Origin: Grimontia celer
GTDB lineage: Bacteria; Pseudomonadota; Gammaproteobacteria; Enterobacterales; Vibrionaceae
Length of the DNA: 64,000 bases
Direction of reading: 5' to 3'
NCBI RefSeq assembly: GCF_900055185.1
Contig: NZ_FIZX01000002.1
Location: 1,182,586-1,246,585, forward strand
Position 1 is the first letter of the stretch; the number at the start of each line of letters is the position of its first letter. This document shows positions 7,584-15,559 of the stretch, piece by piece. The notes beneath the pieces are model-generated. The model searched no databases. It saw nothing but the letters and a program-made list of their open reading frames with translations, and was not told the DNA's origin. The translations under genes and the position numbers were made by a program.

Positions 7584-8600
7584 TTAGCGCGCTGTGATTC
7601 TGAGTGACGCTCTTATCAAAGCCGCTGGCAGCATCAATGTCAGGAACCAAATTGGTAGGGAGCCACCACCACCGCTGGTGCTTTCGACCAGCGGAAGTGT
7701 TGTATCAGGCTCATAGTCGGTTCTTAGATTGAACAAGTCCATCTCGAAGGTAACATCTGGTTTTTGATAGCCACCCATTTTCTCAGATATCCAGTTGTAG
7801 TAACTGGATATCTGAGTAAAACCGTCTTCATTGTTGACGGTGGCGCAACCTTCCCAAGAAGTGAAGCTCACCACGCCTACCGCAAAATATCCCTGATCAC
7901 TATCAGAAGTTGCTAAAGGATCTTGCCAAATCAGTGGACCGCCTGAGTCTCCATAACATATACCCGTTGGTTCCGAGCTGTTAGCGCAGATGAATGACGA
8001 ATAAACGCCATTGTGGTCGTTGCCGAAACAAGTAAAGTCATCAACACCGTTCATTACCGTGAATTGTAAAAATCGGCTTGCATAAGAATTCGTTCCTGTT
8101 TGACCCCAGCCAGAAACGAAGAGGTTTCTGGTTTCAGCAACTGCAAATTGAGCATCTAGCTCATGTTGTTTTGTCGGTGGCAGAATCGCAATTGGGGAGG
8201 CTGAATCAGGAATCTCTGACGCTAAATGAAGTAAGGCGATATCTGACCTAAGAGAGTGGTCATCATAATCTGGGTGTGAATCAATTCGTGTCACTGATAT
8301 TGAGTTTTCACTCGTAACATCAGCCATGTCCTCGACACCAGCCACTACTTTTAATAGATAAGGGTTTACGTTTTCAACGCAGTGAGCAGCAGTCAAGACA
8401 TGCTTCTTCCCTATAATAATGCCCCCACAATTCTGGTATCCATTAAAAGTCAAAGCGACTTGCCAAGGTACATTTGAGATTTGTACATATGACCCAGAAA
8501 CGATCGCAGGTGATAGTTGGGGTTCATCAGCGCTTGCTGAACCAGCAAATGACATTCCAGTCGCAGTAAGAAGTAACGCTTTAACGATTTGACCTTTCAT
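7584..8600 (-). CDS. Secreted trypsin-like serine protease with GlyGly-CTERM tail
   Basis: A 338-residue S1-family protease. A signal peptide (about 1-24) is followed by IVSGSYVQISNVPWQVAL, the usual mature start. The triad is present: His in LTAAHC, Asp in RSDIALLHL and Ser in GDSGGPL. The C-terminus has a Ser-Gly-Gly-Gly-Gly motif, a hydrophobic segment (LPIWFLTLMLPAALI) and basic residues, the layout of a GlyGly-CTERM signal cut by rhombosortase. Vibrio proteases of the VesA/B/C group have this tail and are exported by the type II secretion system to the cell surface. The start has GAGG seven bases upstream. It is monocistronic. Confidence 0.92.
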   Translation of the reverse strand: MKGQIVKALLLTATGMSFAGSASADEPQLSPAIVSGSYVQISNVPWQVALTFNGYQNCGGIIIGKKHVLTAAHCVENVNPYLLKVVAGVEDMADVTSENSISVTRIDSHPDYDDHSLRSDIALLHLASEIPDSASPIAILPPTKQHELDAQFAVAETRNLFVSGWGQTGTNSYASRFLQFTVMNGVDDFTCFGNDHNGVYSSFICANSSEPTGICYGDSGGPLIWQDPLATSDSDQGYFAVGVVSFTSWEGCATVNNEDGFTQISSYYNWISEKMGGYQKPDVTFEMDLFNLRTDYEPDTTLPLVESTSGGGGSLPIWFLTLMLPAALIRASLRITAR

Positions 8601-8763
8601 CGCAACACCTCAAAAGAATCCATTTAATCAACGGGTTGACGATATCCTGCGATCATACTAATGGCTTTATTTACTCAGTCACTTCTCGGCTCAACTCTCA
8701 TTAAATGTCTATTTTTACACTCACTAACCACCAATATATTGTACTCACACACTAAATTGACGG

Positions 8764-9189
8764 CTAAGGGTTGCTTAGTCTTCCCTCATCAAACTGCGGC
8801 AACTCATCTGTAATGTCATACCATTGTGCTTTGTACTTTTTGAAAATATGTACATCCGGTTTGAGTGGAATATCACTTTCCAAAGTGCCAAGAGTAAATT
8901 CGACCAAACTGCCATCACTAGTAGAAGGCTCAAACAACAAGCTGGATCCGCAGTTTTCGCAGAAGGTTCTCTTTGTACCATTTTCCGCTACATAGACTTT
9001 CAGTTTGTCCTCACCTTTGGTGAGCCTGAAATTCTCCGCTTTGGCTTCACCGAAAGTGGCGAACGCTGCACCATGAAATTTTCGACACATTGAACAATGG
9101 CAATGCCCCATTTGAGGCTCGATATGGTCGACTTCGTACTGGATTTGGCCACAAAGGCATCGGCCTTTGTAGCTGGAAGGTTTTGACAT
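8764..9189 (-). CDS. GFA-family (Mss4-like fold) protein
   Basis: A 141-residue protein of the glutathione-dependent formaldehyde-activating (GFA) family. The zinc-binding cysteines are visible: GRCLCGQIQYEV near the N-terminus, HCHCSMCRKFHGAAF in the middle and FCENCGSSL later. Few members have a proven reaction; the founding enzyme joins formaldehyde to glutathione. The ATG has AAAGGAG upstream. It lies alone between the protease gene and cioB, so the context does not refine the role. Confidence 0.88.
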   Translation of the reverse strand: MSKPSSYKGRCLCGQIQYEVDHIEPQMGHCHCSMCRKFHGAAFATFGEAKAENFRLTKGEDKLKVYVAENGTKRTFCENCGSSLLFEPSTSDGSLVEFTLGTLESDIPLKPDVHIFKKYKAQWYDITDELPQFDEGRLSNP

Positions 9190-9250
9190 CGTAAACTCCT
9201 TTTACTGGTGAATTATCACCCTACCCCAGCCCCAACTGAATTGACAATGA

Positions 9251-9278
9251 AAATGGGCACCTCATCAGGTGCCCATTT
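9251..9278 (-). terminator. Terminator of cioAB
   Basis: A perfect 12-base stem, 9251-9262 with 9267-9278, has a 4-base loop. On the minus strand it follows the cioB stop by about 20 bases and ends in TTTTC. Confidence 0.85.
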
Positions 9279-9297
9279 TGCTTTTGTAATTAAATTC

Positions 9298-10290
9298 TTA
9301 TAGATAACTTAGCTCTGTCACTTTCCCTTTAAAGATGCGATAAATCATAAAGGTATAGAGCAGTATCATTGGCATCACGATAGCCGCCCCTACTCCCACG
9401 ATCATAAGGGTTGCAGGGGCACTAGCGGCCTCACTCGCAGTCATGATTCCTGGCACAACATCCGGGAAGAAGCTGTAAGCCAATCCGAGAAAGCTCAGCG
9501 CAAAAATTAGGCTCACGCCGAAGAAAGGCCATCTTGCTCCCAAGTCATCTTTCACTGGCACCTGACGCAAGTAACGGTCAACGAGGAAAATAATAGACAT
9601 CACCACCAACGGTACCGGCGCTAGTAATAGCATTTCAGGGAAGCTGAACCAGCGCTCGGCAACTTGTTCATTGACTAGCGGATTGACGATACTGACCGCT
9701 GCAATACCCAATGCCGCTAACCAACCTGCACGTCGTGACCATTTGGCAGCTCTGACTTGCAATTCGCCTTCGGTTTTTAAGACCAGCCAAGCACCGCCGA
9801 TATACACATATGCAGCAGTCACACAGAGCGAACTTAATACCGCAAATCCATAAGCTGAGGCTGAATCCTCAAAGCCCATGATGTAGCGACCCATCATGTA
9901 GCCTTGGGAAAGCGAAGCGATCAGTGAGCCCGCTTTAAAGCAAATATCCCAGTTGTCTTTTCTATCAGCCTTAGCCTTGGCGCGGAAGTCAAACGCCACC
10001 CCACGCATGATCAGCGCAATCAGCATAAACGCTGTGGGCAAGTAGAGCTCGGTCAGAATCAGACTGTGAGCAGTTGGGAAAGCAATCAGCAAAATGCCAA
10101 CCGCCAAAACCAGCCAGGTTTCGTTTGCATCCCAAAAAGGGCCAATGGATGCAATCATACGGTCACGGTGCGCTTCATTGTTGGAAGGCAGCAGCATCCC
10201 CACACCAAGATCATAGCCATCTAAAATAGCGTACATGAATGCTGAGAAGCCAAGGAGTAGAAGAAAAATTTCCGGTAGATAGTCCATCAT
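9298..10290 (-). CDS. cioB: Cytochrome bd-type quinol oxidase subunit II (CioB/CydB)
   Basis: A 330-residue integral membrane protein, the second subunit of a bd-type terminal oxidase that takes electrons from quinol to oxygen. The N-terminus holds the family stretch LDGYDLGVGML, then FWDANETWLVL. It overlaps cioA by four bases (ATGA), so the two are translationally coupled. The length and the pairing with a short subunit I fit the CIO branch better than the classical E. coli CydB of about 380 residues. I see no cydX-like small ORF before the hairpin at 9251-9278. Confidence 0.93.
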   Translation of the reverse strand: MMDYLPEIFLLLLGFSAFMYAILDGYDLGVGMLLPSNNEAHRDRMIASIGPFWDANETWLVLAVGILLIAFPTAHSLILTELYLPTAFMLIALIMRGVAFDFRAKAKADRKDNWDICFKAGSLIASLSQGYMMGRYIMGFEDSASAYGFAVLSSLCVTAAYVYIGGAWLVLKTEGELQVRAAKWSRRAGWLAALGIAAVSIVNPLVNEQVAERWFSFPEMLLLAPVPLVVMSIIFLVDRYLRQVPVKDDLGARWPFFGVSLIFALSFLGLAYSFFPDVVPGIMTASEAASAPATLMIVGVGAAIVMPMILLYTFMIYRIFKGKVTELSYL

Positions 10291-11627
10291 GCGCGCGCCT
10301 CCTTCAGTACTTCTTTTGATTCTGTTGCTTCAGTGATTAACCCTTTCCTTGCGAGATAGAAAAGTGTGCGAATGTAAGCAACGAGTAAGACGGTATAAAC
10401 AATCAGATACATCACCAGTGATAACATGACATTACTGCTAGAAACCGTTGTAACGGCATCCGAAGTGCGAAGTACACCATTAACCAGCCAAGGTTGGCGT
10501 CCAATCTCAGTCACATACCAACCTGCTAAGGTGGCAACCCAACCTGAGAAAGTCATTGCGACCAATACATAGAGGTAGGGTTTCGGAAGTTCGCGTTTCT
10601 TCAGTATTCTGAATGCGCCATAACCCGCCACCATTAGCATCATCACACCGACGCCAACCATGATTCTGAAACCATAAAACAACGGAGATACCGGCGGATG
10701 GTCCTCAAAATCATTCAAGCCTACCAATTCACCATTCAGGTCATGTGTCAAAATCAGGCTTGCCAACTTCGGAACGCCAACTTCTAAATCGTTGGACCGG
10801 GTTTCTTCATTGGGCACAGCAAACAAAAGTAAAGGCGCACCGTTCTGCGTTTCCCAAACCCCTTCCATCGCGGCTATTTTTTCTGGCTGGTGCTCAAGTG
10901 TATTTAGCCCATGCAAATCGCCCACAAAAATCTGAATTGGGATAAGCCCTGCGGCTGCCAATACGGCAACTTTTAAGCCGTTTTGGGCAGGTATGTGATC
11001 CGGTTTTTTCAGGTATTGATAAGCGCTGATACCGGCAATCAAAAAGCTTGCCGTCAAACCAGATGCCAACAACGTATGCGCCAGTCGGTATGGCATAGAC
11101 GGATTGAAAATCACCTCCTTCCAGCTGGTAACGTGAACGACACCGTCAATCAACTCGTAGCCCGCAGGAGTGTGCATCCAACTGTTGAGTACCAGAATCC
11201 AGAAGGCCGACAATGTTGTACCGATGGCCACAAGGAAAGTCGCCAGAGTATGCACCCATTCGGCAACGCGGTGACGTCCAAACAACATTACACCTAGGAA
11301 AGTCGCTTCCATAAAGAAGGCAGTCATTACCTCATACCCGAGTAACGGCCCTGCCACATTACCGACTTGCTCCATAAAACCCGGCCAGTTTGTCCCGAAC
11401 TGAAAGCTCATTGTGATGCCGGAAACCACGCCGAGTGCGAAAGTCAAAGCGAACACTTTTACCCAAAAGTAATAAAGATCCAGCCAAGCCGAATCCTGAG
11501 TCCGATTAAAGCGAAGTTTAAAGAACACCAACATCCAGCCAAGTGCAATGGTGATGGTCGGGAAGAGAATATGAAAACTGATGTTCGCAGCGAATTGTAT
11601 TCGCGAGAGCATAAGGGTTTCTAACAT
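10287..11627 (-). CDS. cioA: Cytochrome bd-type quinol oxidase subunit I (CioA/CydA), short Q-loop form
   Basis: A 446-residue subunit I that carries the haems. His19 (NISFHILFP), the haem ligand at the family position, is present, as are Glu99 and Glu107 in GYEVMTAFFMEATFLG, a second ligand His near residue 184, and GWYVTEIGRQPW in the quinol-oxidising region. At 446 residues it is far shorter than E. coli CydA (about 520), because the Q-loop insert is absent. This marks the cyanide-insensitive (CIO) branch. The ATG has TTGAGG upstream. A perfect FNR box lies about 100 bases upstream, suggesting control by oxygen supply. Confidence 0.93.
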   Translation of the reverse strand: MLETLMLSRIQFAANISFHILFPTITIALGWMLVFFKLRFNRTQDSAWLDLYYFWVKVFALTFALGVVSGITMSFQFGTNWPGFMEQVGNVAGPLLGYEVMTAFFMEATFLGVMLFGRHRVAEWVHTLATFLVAIGTTLSAFWILVLNSWMHTPAGYELIDGVVHVTSWKEVIFNPSMPYRLAHTLLASGLTASFLIAGISAYQYLKKPDHIPAQNGLKVAVLAAAGLIPIQIFVGDLHGLNTLEHQPEKIAAMEGVWETQNGAPLLLFAVPNEETRSNDLEVGVPKLASLILTHDLNGELVGLNDFEDHPPVSPLFYGFRIMVGVGVMMLMVAGYGAFRILKKRELPKPYLYVLVAMTFSGWVATLAGWYVTEIGRQPWLVNGVLRTSDAVTTVSSSNVMLSLVMYLIVYTVLLVAYIRTLFYLARKGLITEATESKEVLKEARA

Positions 11628-11903
11628 CGTTGTACCTCAATCATAAACAACTCAAAAAATGGGTTTTGAAAACACGTTCAAACAGAAGAAGTGAGATGTT
11701 TGGTGTGATGCCTAAAGGCCTTGATAATTGATCTATATCAATTTTTATTTAGGGTACGAAAGAAGGATTCAGTGAGGATCTACGTCGAATTGTTTAGAAA
11801 TATTAAGGGTTAACACCAGCACAACAAGCTAATTACATACCCGTGATTTACGTGCTGCTGGACAGCGGTTTCAGGGAGGCGTAAGATTTCGCTCCCTTTA
11901 TTA
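11628..11903 (-). promoter_or_regulatory. cioAB upstream region with FNR box at 11728-11741
   Basis: TTGATCTATATCAA at 11728-11741 matches the FNR/ANR consensus TTGAT-N4-ATCAA exactly. It lies on the promoter side of cioA, with about 100 bases to the start codon. The AT-rich stretch at 11741-11760 follows on the plus strand. Nothing else coding is seen here. Confidence 0.75.
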
Positions 11904-12167
11904 GGGCCTGTTGACCTTTGGTGATGATTTTTGCAGCAGTTTGTGGGGATTTTATGCAAGGCAGAGGCTTCGACGTGTAGCTAGCCTACATAAGAAGCCG
12001 ATAACGCAGCAGAAACTCCCCACAAACGCTGCCCGAAGGGTTCTGCTCTAAGCGTTTTATGCTTTGTTAAGGTGTATTTGCTTAGAATGACTAGGCGGCA
12101 CACACCTCGCCGCGCCTAAAACGCTTATAGCGAGAACAAAATTTAACCACCAAAGGTCAACAGGCCC
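11904..12167. mobile_element. 264-bp palindromic MITE-like element
   Basis: The element is bounded by perfect 20-base terminal inverted repeats (11904-11923 and 12148-12167, outer end GGGCCTGTTGACC). Inside are two further nested inverted repeats: 11933-11949 with 12017-12032, and TAAGCGTTTTA at 12049-12059 with 12117-12127. There is no transposase ORF. I see no clear target-site duplication. The structure is that of a non-autonomous miniature element or large intergenic palindrome, which would fold into two adjacent arms as RNA or single-stranded DNA. It ends 15 bases before the start codon of the 93-aa gene, so it carries or displaces that gene's promoter. Confidence 0.75.
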
Positions 12168-12182
12168 AAGCGAGTCTTAAAA

Positions 12183-12464
12183 ATGGCAAAAAAACCGACT
12201 CGCATGGATGCAATGAAACAGATTATTGAGCAGGTAAAGCAGGAGCTTCCTCTCTACGAATCCGATACCTTTGTTTGCGGTCCCGAAGGTAACTGTATTG
12301 GTTGTCCGAAGAAACTGTTGGAAATGGTGGACTCAGAACTGAGTTATTGGGAATCAGCAATGTCTCGAGGCATCACACCGCAATTCGACGAAATTCGCCG
12401 TTTTGGAAAAATGTGTACCAGCGTCCGCCGCGGTTTGGTCCGTAACAACATCATTGCAGCATGA
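12183..12464 (+). CDS. Small conserved-looking Cys-rich protein, 93 aa
   Basis: A 93-residue soluble protein with FVCGPEGNCIGCPKKLLEMV at residues 31-50, a C-x6-C-x2-C cluster, and a fourth Cys in GKMCTSVRRGLV. Four cysteines in this spacing could bind a metal or an Fe-S centre. I do not recognise a named family. There is no good Shine-Dalgarno before the ATG, and the MITE-like element ends just upstream. It is convergent with the DUF1801 gene. Confidence 0.75.
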   Translation: MAKKPTRMDAMKQIIEQVKQELPLYESDTFVCGPEGNCIGCPKKLLEMVDSELSYWESAMSRGITPQFDEIRRFGKMCTSVRRGLVRNNIIAA

Positions 12465-12475
12465 AACCTTAAAAG

Positions 12476-12880
12476 CTATAGGCCTAGGAGCGGCAATTTT
12501 CTTCTCGATTGATAAGTAAACGCCGCTTTAATGCAAACCCTCAAAGCTTTATCCGGAAGAGGCTGATTTAATGGGAACGAGAGTTCGCGGTTTCCAGAAT
12601 AACTGAACGCCTCAGGCATCACTTCTCGCAGCGTATCGACCATTAAACTCTGACAATGAAAGTAAATGGAGACCGATTCTGGCGATTTGGTCTTCCAATC
12701 GAACCGCAGTGGCGTTCCACCTTTTACAGCATAACTGGGTTCACCCCATTTCAGGCTTTCATCAACACTGACACCACTTTGTGCCGCTACGGCGAAAATC
12801 AGTTCCCGAAGCTGCAGCAATATTGATTGTGCTGGCTCTGGGTAACTTTCAAACTTTGTCTTTATCTCTTCCTTCATCAT
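12476..12880 (-). CDS. DUF1801-family protein
   Basis: A 134-residue soluble protein. Residues 10-60 (FESYPEPAQSILLQLRELIF, then DESLKWGEPSYAVKGGTPLRFDWK) match the DUF1801/YdhG-like fold, whose biochemical role is unknown. The frame stays open upstream to 13018, but that part runs into the COG0523 gene. The ATG at 12880 has AAAGGA at a good distance, so I start there. Confidence 0.83.
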   Translation of the reverse strand: MMKEEIKTKFESYPEPAQSILLQLRELIFAVAAQSGVSVDESLKWGEPSYAVKGGTPLRFDWKTKSPESVSIYFHCQSLMVDTLREVMPEAFSYSGNRELSFPLNQPLPDKALRVCIKAAFTYQSRRKLPLLGL

Positions 12881-12904
12881 GCTGAAATCCTTTTTCCAAT
12901 GAAA

Positions 12905-12927
12905 ACGCCCGGCATTTAGCCGGGCGT
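12905..12927 (-). terminator. Terminator of the COG0523 gene
   Basis: ACGCCCGGC (12905-12913) pairs with GCCGGGCGT (12919-12927); the minus strand continues TTTTC. It lies just past the stop at 12933. Confidence 0.85.
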
Positions 12928-12932
12928 GACAA

Positions 12933-13919
12933 TTATTCTGCGATGAACGACAGCAGGATGCCTTCAAGCTCATCCCAAGGTAAGGGCTCTTTGTCGATGA
13001 CTTCGACACGGGACTCAACGCCTTGCAAACTAATTGGACTCACTGTCACCATTTGGTTTACCACGTTGAACGCAAACATACCGTCATCTGTATTCATCAC
13101 GGCTTTTACTCGCTCCGCATTCAAGTTCGCAAACAGGCCATAGAGTGAATCGAAAGGAAAAACCGTGTTTGGCTCGAACACCCAGCCGCAGCTGACATAG
13201 CCCTGCCCTTTGTTTTCTTTGCGACGGTATTTTTCACCTGGCTCCAGCTCAAACGGAGGCATTTCGTCATCGTCGTGTGAGTGATGGTGCCCAAACTGCG
13301 CATTACGGTCGATTCGCGGCAAGGCTAGCCATTCAGGGTTAAGTTGTCCTTGTTCAACATAACCGGAAGCCAGCTTAGCGATTTCAGCACTCTGCACGTA
13401 ATTGTCGAAAGCTTCGAGATCTTCAGGTGAACTGAGGTCGGCTTTGTTTGCCACCACAACATCAGCCAGTGCCAACTGATCGCGAAAGTTCTGGTTCTCG
13501 GTGTAACGAACATCTGAGAAGTTACGAGGATCAACTAACGTAATCGTCGCATTGAGTTCGATATAGTTTTCGTAATGCTCTGAAAGTAACTTACCGATAA
13601 TGTCTTTCGGGTGTCCCAAACCGGTCGGTTCAATGAGCAAACGATCTGGATTTTGAGCGAGCAACGCATTGATGCCAATAGCCATAGGTAAACCCGCCAC
13701 ACAGCACATGCAACCGCCTGGAACTTCTTTCACCATCGCGCCCTGCTCACTAAGGAAAGCACCATCAACGCCCACTTCACCAAACTCATTCACTAGCACA
13801 GCCCAGTTTTCATTTTCTGGCTTTTGTTTGAGCAGATTGAGAATGGCAGTTGTCTTACCTACACCGAGGAAACCGGTGATGATGTTGGTCGGGACTTTTT
13901 TGGTTAGCTTGTCGGCCAT
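12933..13919 (-). CDS. CobW/COG0523-family GTPase, putative metallochaperone
   Basis: A 328-residue G3E GTPase. The Walker A motif is GFLGVGKTT, the metal site is GGCMCCVAGLP (the CxCC signature), and the base-specificity motif is NKADL. Near residue 220 a His-rich loop (HHHSHDDDE) could bind zinc. Family members deliver metals to target enzymes or help the cell under zinc limitation. The upstream M residues lack a Shine-Dalgarno, while AGGA precedes the ATG at 13919. It is divergent from tldD, with two palindromes between them, so its metal-dependent peptidase neighbour may be relevant. That link is only an inference. Confidence 0.9.
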   Translation of the reverse strand: MADKLTKKVPTNIITGFLGVGKTTAILNLLKQKPENENWAVLVNEFGEVGVDGAFLSEQGAMVKEVPGGCMCCVAGLPMAIGINALLAQNPDRLLIEPTGLGHPKDIIGKLLSEHYENYIELNATITLVDPRNFSDVRYTENQNFRDQLALADVVVANKADLSSPEDLEAFDNYVQSAEIAKLASGYVEQGQLNPEWLALPRIDRNAQFGHHHSHDDDEMPPFELEPGEKYRRKENKGQGYVSCGWVFEPNTVFPFDSLYGLFANLNAERVKAVMNTDDGMFAFNVVNQMVTVSPISLQGVESRVEVIDKEPLPWDELEGILLSFIAE

Positions 13920-14010
13920 GGAGATTCCTATCAGTACGCTGATCATTGTCAGGCTGAGCAGTGTATCAATCCAGCAGAGATACGAAAGTACAAATTCCTT
14001 ATTACTGCCA

Positions 14011-14041
14011 TGAATACAGTGTATTCACTTACATTATGTAA
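14011..14041. promoter_or_regulatory. Two adjacent palindromes between the COG0523 gene and tldD
   Basis: TGAATACA-G-TGTATTCA (14011-14027) and TTACAT-T-ATGTAA (14029-14041) lie side by side, 92 bases upstream of the COG0523 start. Both are perfect dyads with an odd centre. They look like operators of one or two repressors; neither matches a Zur or Arg box well. Confidence 0.6.
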
Positions 14042-14173
14042 ATGTTTTGAATGAATTTTAACCGAACAGACGGCACCTATATCACTAAAAGGCACACACG
14101 ATTGGTGCTCTGGTTGCTAGCTGTTAATCTCAAAGTAATAGACGAGAAAACTGACTCTATTTAGGAGGAAGGA

Positions 14174-15559
14174 ATGTTAAATACCAGCACTGCAAAAGCA
14201 GTGATTGACCACGCCCTATTCTTGGGTGCGGATTTTGCGGAGTTGTTCGTAGAACGACACCATTCGGGGAGCGTAGAGTTACTTTCAGGCGAAGTGGATA
14301 AAGTGAATTCAGGTATCGATTTTGGTATCGGTATCCGCCTTTTCTTTGGTCACAAAGTACTTTATGGCTATACCAACAGCCAAGATGAAGAGAAACTCAA
14401 ACAAGTCACTTCACTTCTCTGTGCCAAGGATAAGCGAGACCAGATCGCGCAAGCTGGCGCATTGAATTTCACACAGCGTGATGACCGCCACCCTGTGAGC
14501 ATGCCTTTCTCCGCAAACAATCATGTCGAAGAGAAAATTGCATTCCTCAAACGTGTTGATGCGAAAGCCCGAGCGCAGAGCGACAAGATCTCTCAGATCA
14601 TTGGTCGTATCGCCCAACGTGAACAGCAGATCGAAATCTTCAACTCCACTGGACTGCACGTTCAGGACACCCGCCACTACACCCGAATCGCATCTTCGGT
14701 CGTTGCGACTCATGGCAACGAACAATCTACCGGATATGAAGCACCGGGAATGCTCTCTGGCTGGGAATTTAATTCTCAAATTAACCCAGAAGAGTTAGGT
14801 GAAATGGCTGCCAAACAGGCGCTGATTAAACTTGGCGCGGACGCCTGTCCTTCTGGTGAAATGCCGGTCGTGATTGGTAACGGTTTTGGCGGCGTGATTT
14901 TCCATGAAGCTTGTGGCCACCTGTTGGAAACAACATCTGTCGCTAAGAAAGCGTCAGTTTTCCACGACAAAATGGGCGAGATGATCGCTCACCCGGCGGT
15001 TAGCGCCGTCGATGATGGTTTGATGAAAAATGAATGGGGCTCTATCAACATTGATGATGAAGGCATGGAGACCCAACACACTCAACTGATTAAAGACGGC
15101 AAACTGACGAGCTTTATGGTCGACCACATGGGTAGCCTGAAAACCGGGTTTGAACGCACGGGCTCTGGTCGTCGTGAATCCTACAAATATGCCCCTACTT
15201 CCCGTATGCGTAACACCTTTATTGAACCGGGTGATGCGTCATTTGATGACATGATCAGTGGCGTAGAACGCGGTATCTATGCGAAGAAAATGGGTGGCGG
15301 CTCCGTTCAACCTGGTACCGGTGAGTTTAACTTTGCGGTTCAGGAAGCCTATCTGATTGAAGACGGCAAAGTAACCAAGCCGCTGAAATCCGCAACCCTG
15401 ATAAGTACCGGCCCTAAAGTACTGAAAGAAATCAGCATGGTAGGTAAAGACTTTGCACTTGCTGCCGGCATGTGTGGTTCTGTAAGCGGCTCCGTCCCCA
15501 CTACGGTTGGACAACCCGCGCTTAAAGTCGACAACATTCTGGTAGGAGGCGGTAACTAA
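14174..15559 (+). CDS. tldD: TldD-type metalloprotease subunit
   Basis: A 461-residue TldD-family protein. The zinc motif HExxxH is present as FHEACGHLLE (about residue 244), which identifies the catalytic subunit of the TldD/TldE (PmbA) heterodimer. In E. coli this peptidase trims unfolded peptides such as the microcin B17 leader and CcdA antitoxin. The ATG has an AGGAGGAAGGA stretch just upstream. Its stop overlaps the pmbA start by one base, so the subunits are co-translated. In E. coli the two genes are far apart; an adjacent pair may be a second, separate copy. Confidence 0.92.
   Translation: MLNTSTAKAVIDHALFLGADFAELFVERHHSGSVELLSGEVDKVNSGIDFGIGIRLFFGHKVLYGYTNSQDEEKLKQVTSLLCAKDKRDQIAQAGALNFTQRDDRHPVSMPFSANNHVEEKIAFLKRVDAKARAQSDKISQIIGRIAQREQQIEIFNSTGLHVQDTRHYTRIASSVVATHGNEQSTGYEAPGMLSGWEFNSQINPEELGEMAAKQALIKLGADACPSGEMPVVIGNGFGGVIFHEACGHLLETTSVAKKASVFHDKMGEMIAHPAVSAVDDGLMKNEWGSINIDDEGMETQHTQLIKDGKLTSFMVDHMGSLKTGFERTGSGRRESYKYAPTSRMRNTFIEPGDASFDDMISGVERGIYAKKMGGGSVQPGTGEFNFAVQEAYLIEDGKVTKPLKSATLISTGPKVLKEISMVGKDFALAAGMCGSVSGSVPTTVGQPALKVDNILVGGGN

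Noticed and set aside
12881-13018. N-terminal extension of the DUF1801 protein
   Set aside because: It runs into the COG0523 gene and its terminator; the ATG at 12880 has a proper Shine-Dalgarno.
14011-14041. Zur box or ArgR box
   Set aside because: The Arg box needs TGAAT-N4-ATTCA, but here there are seven bases between; the Zur consensus with GTTATA-type arms is not matched.
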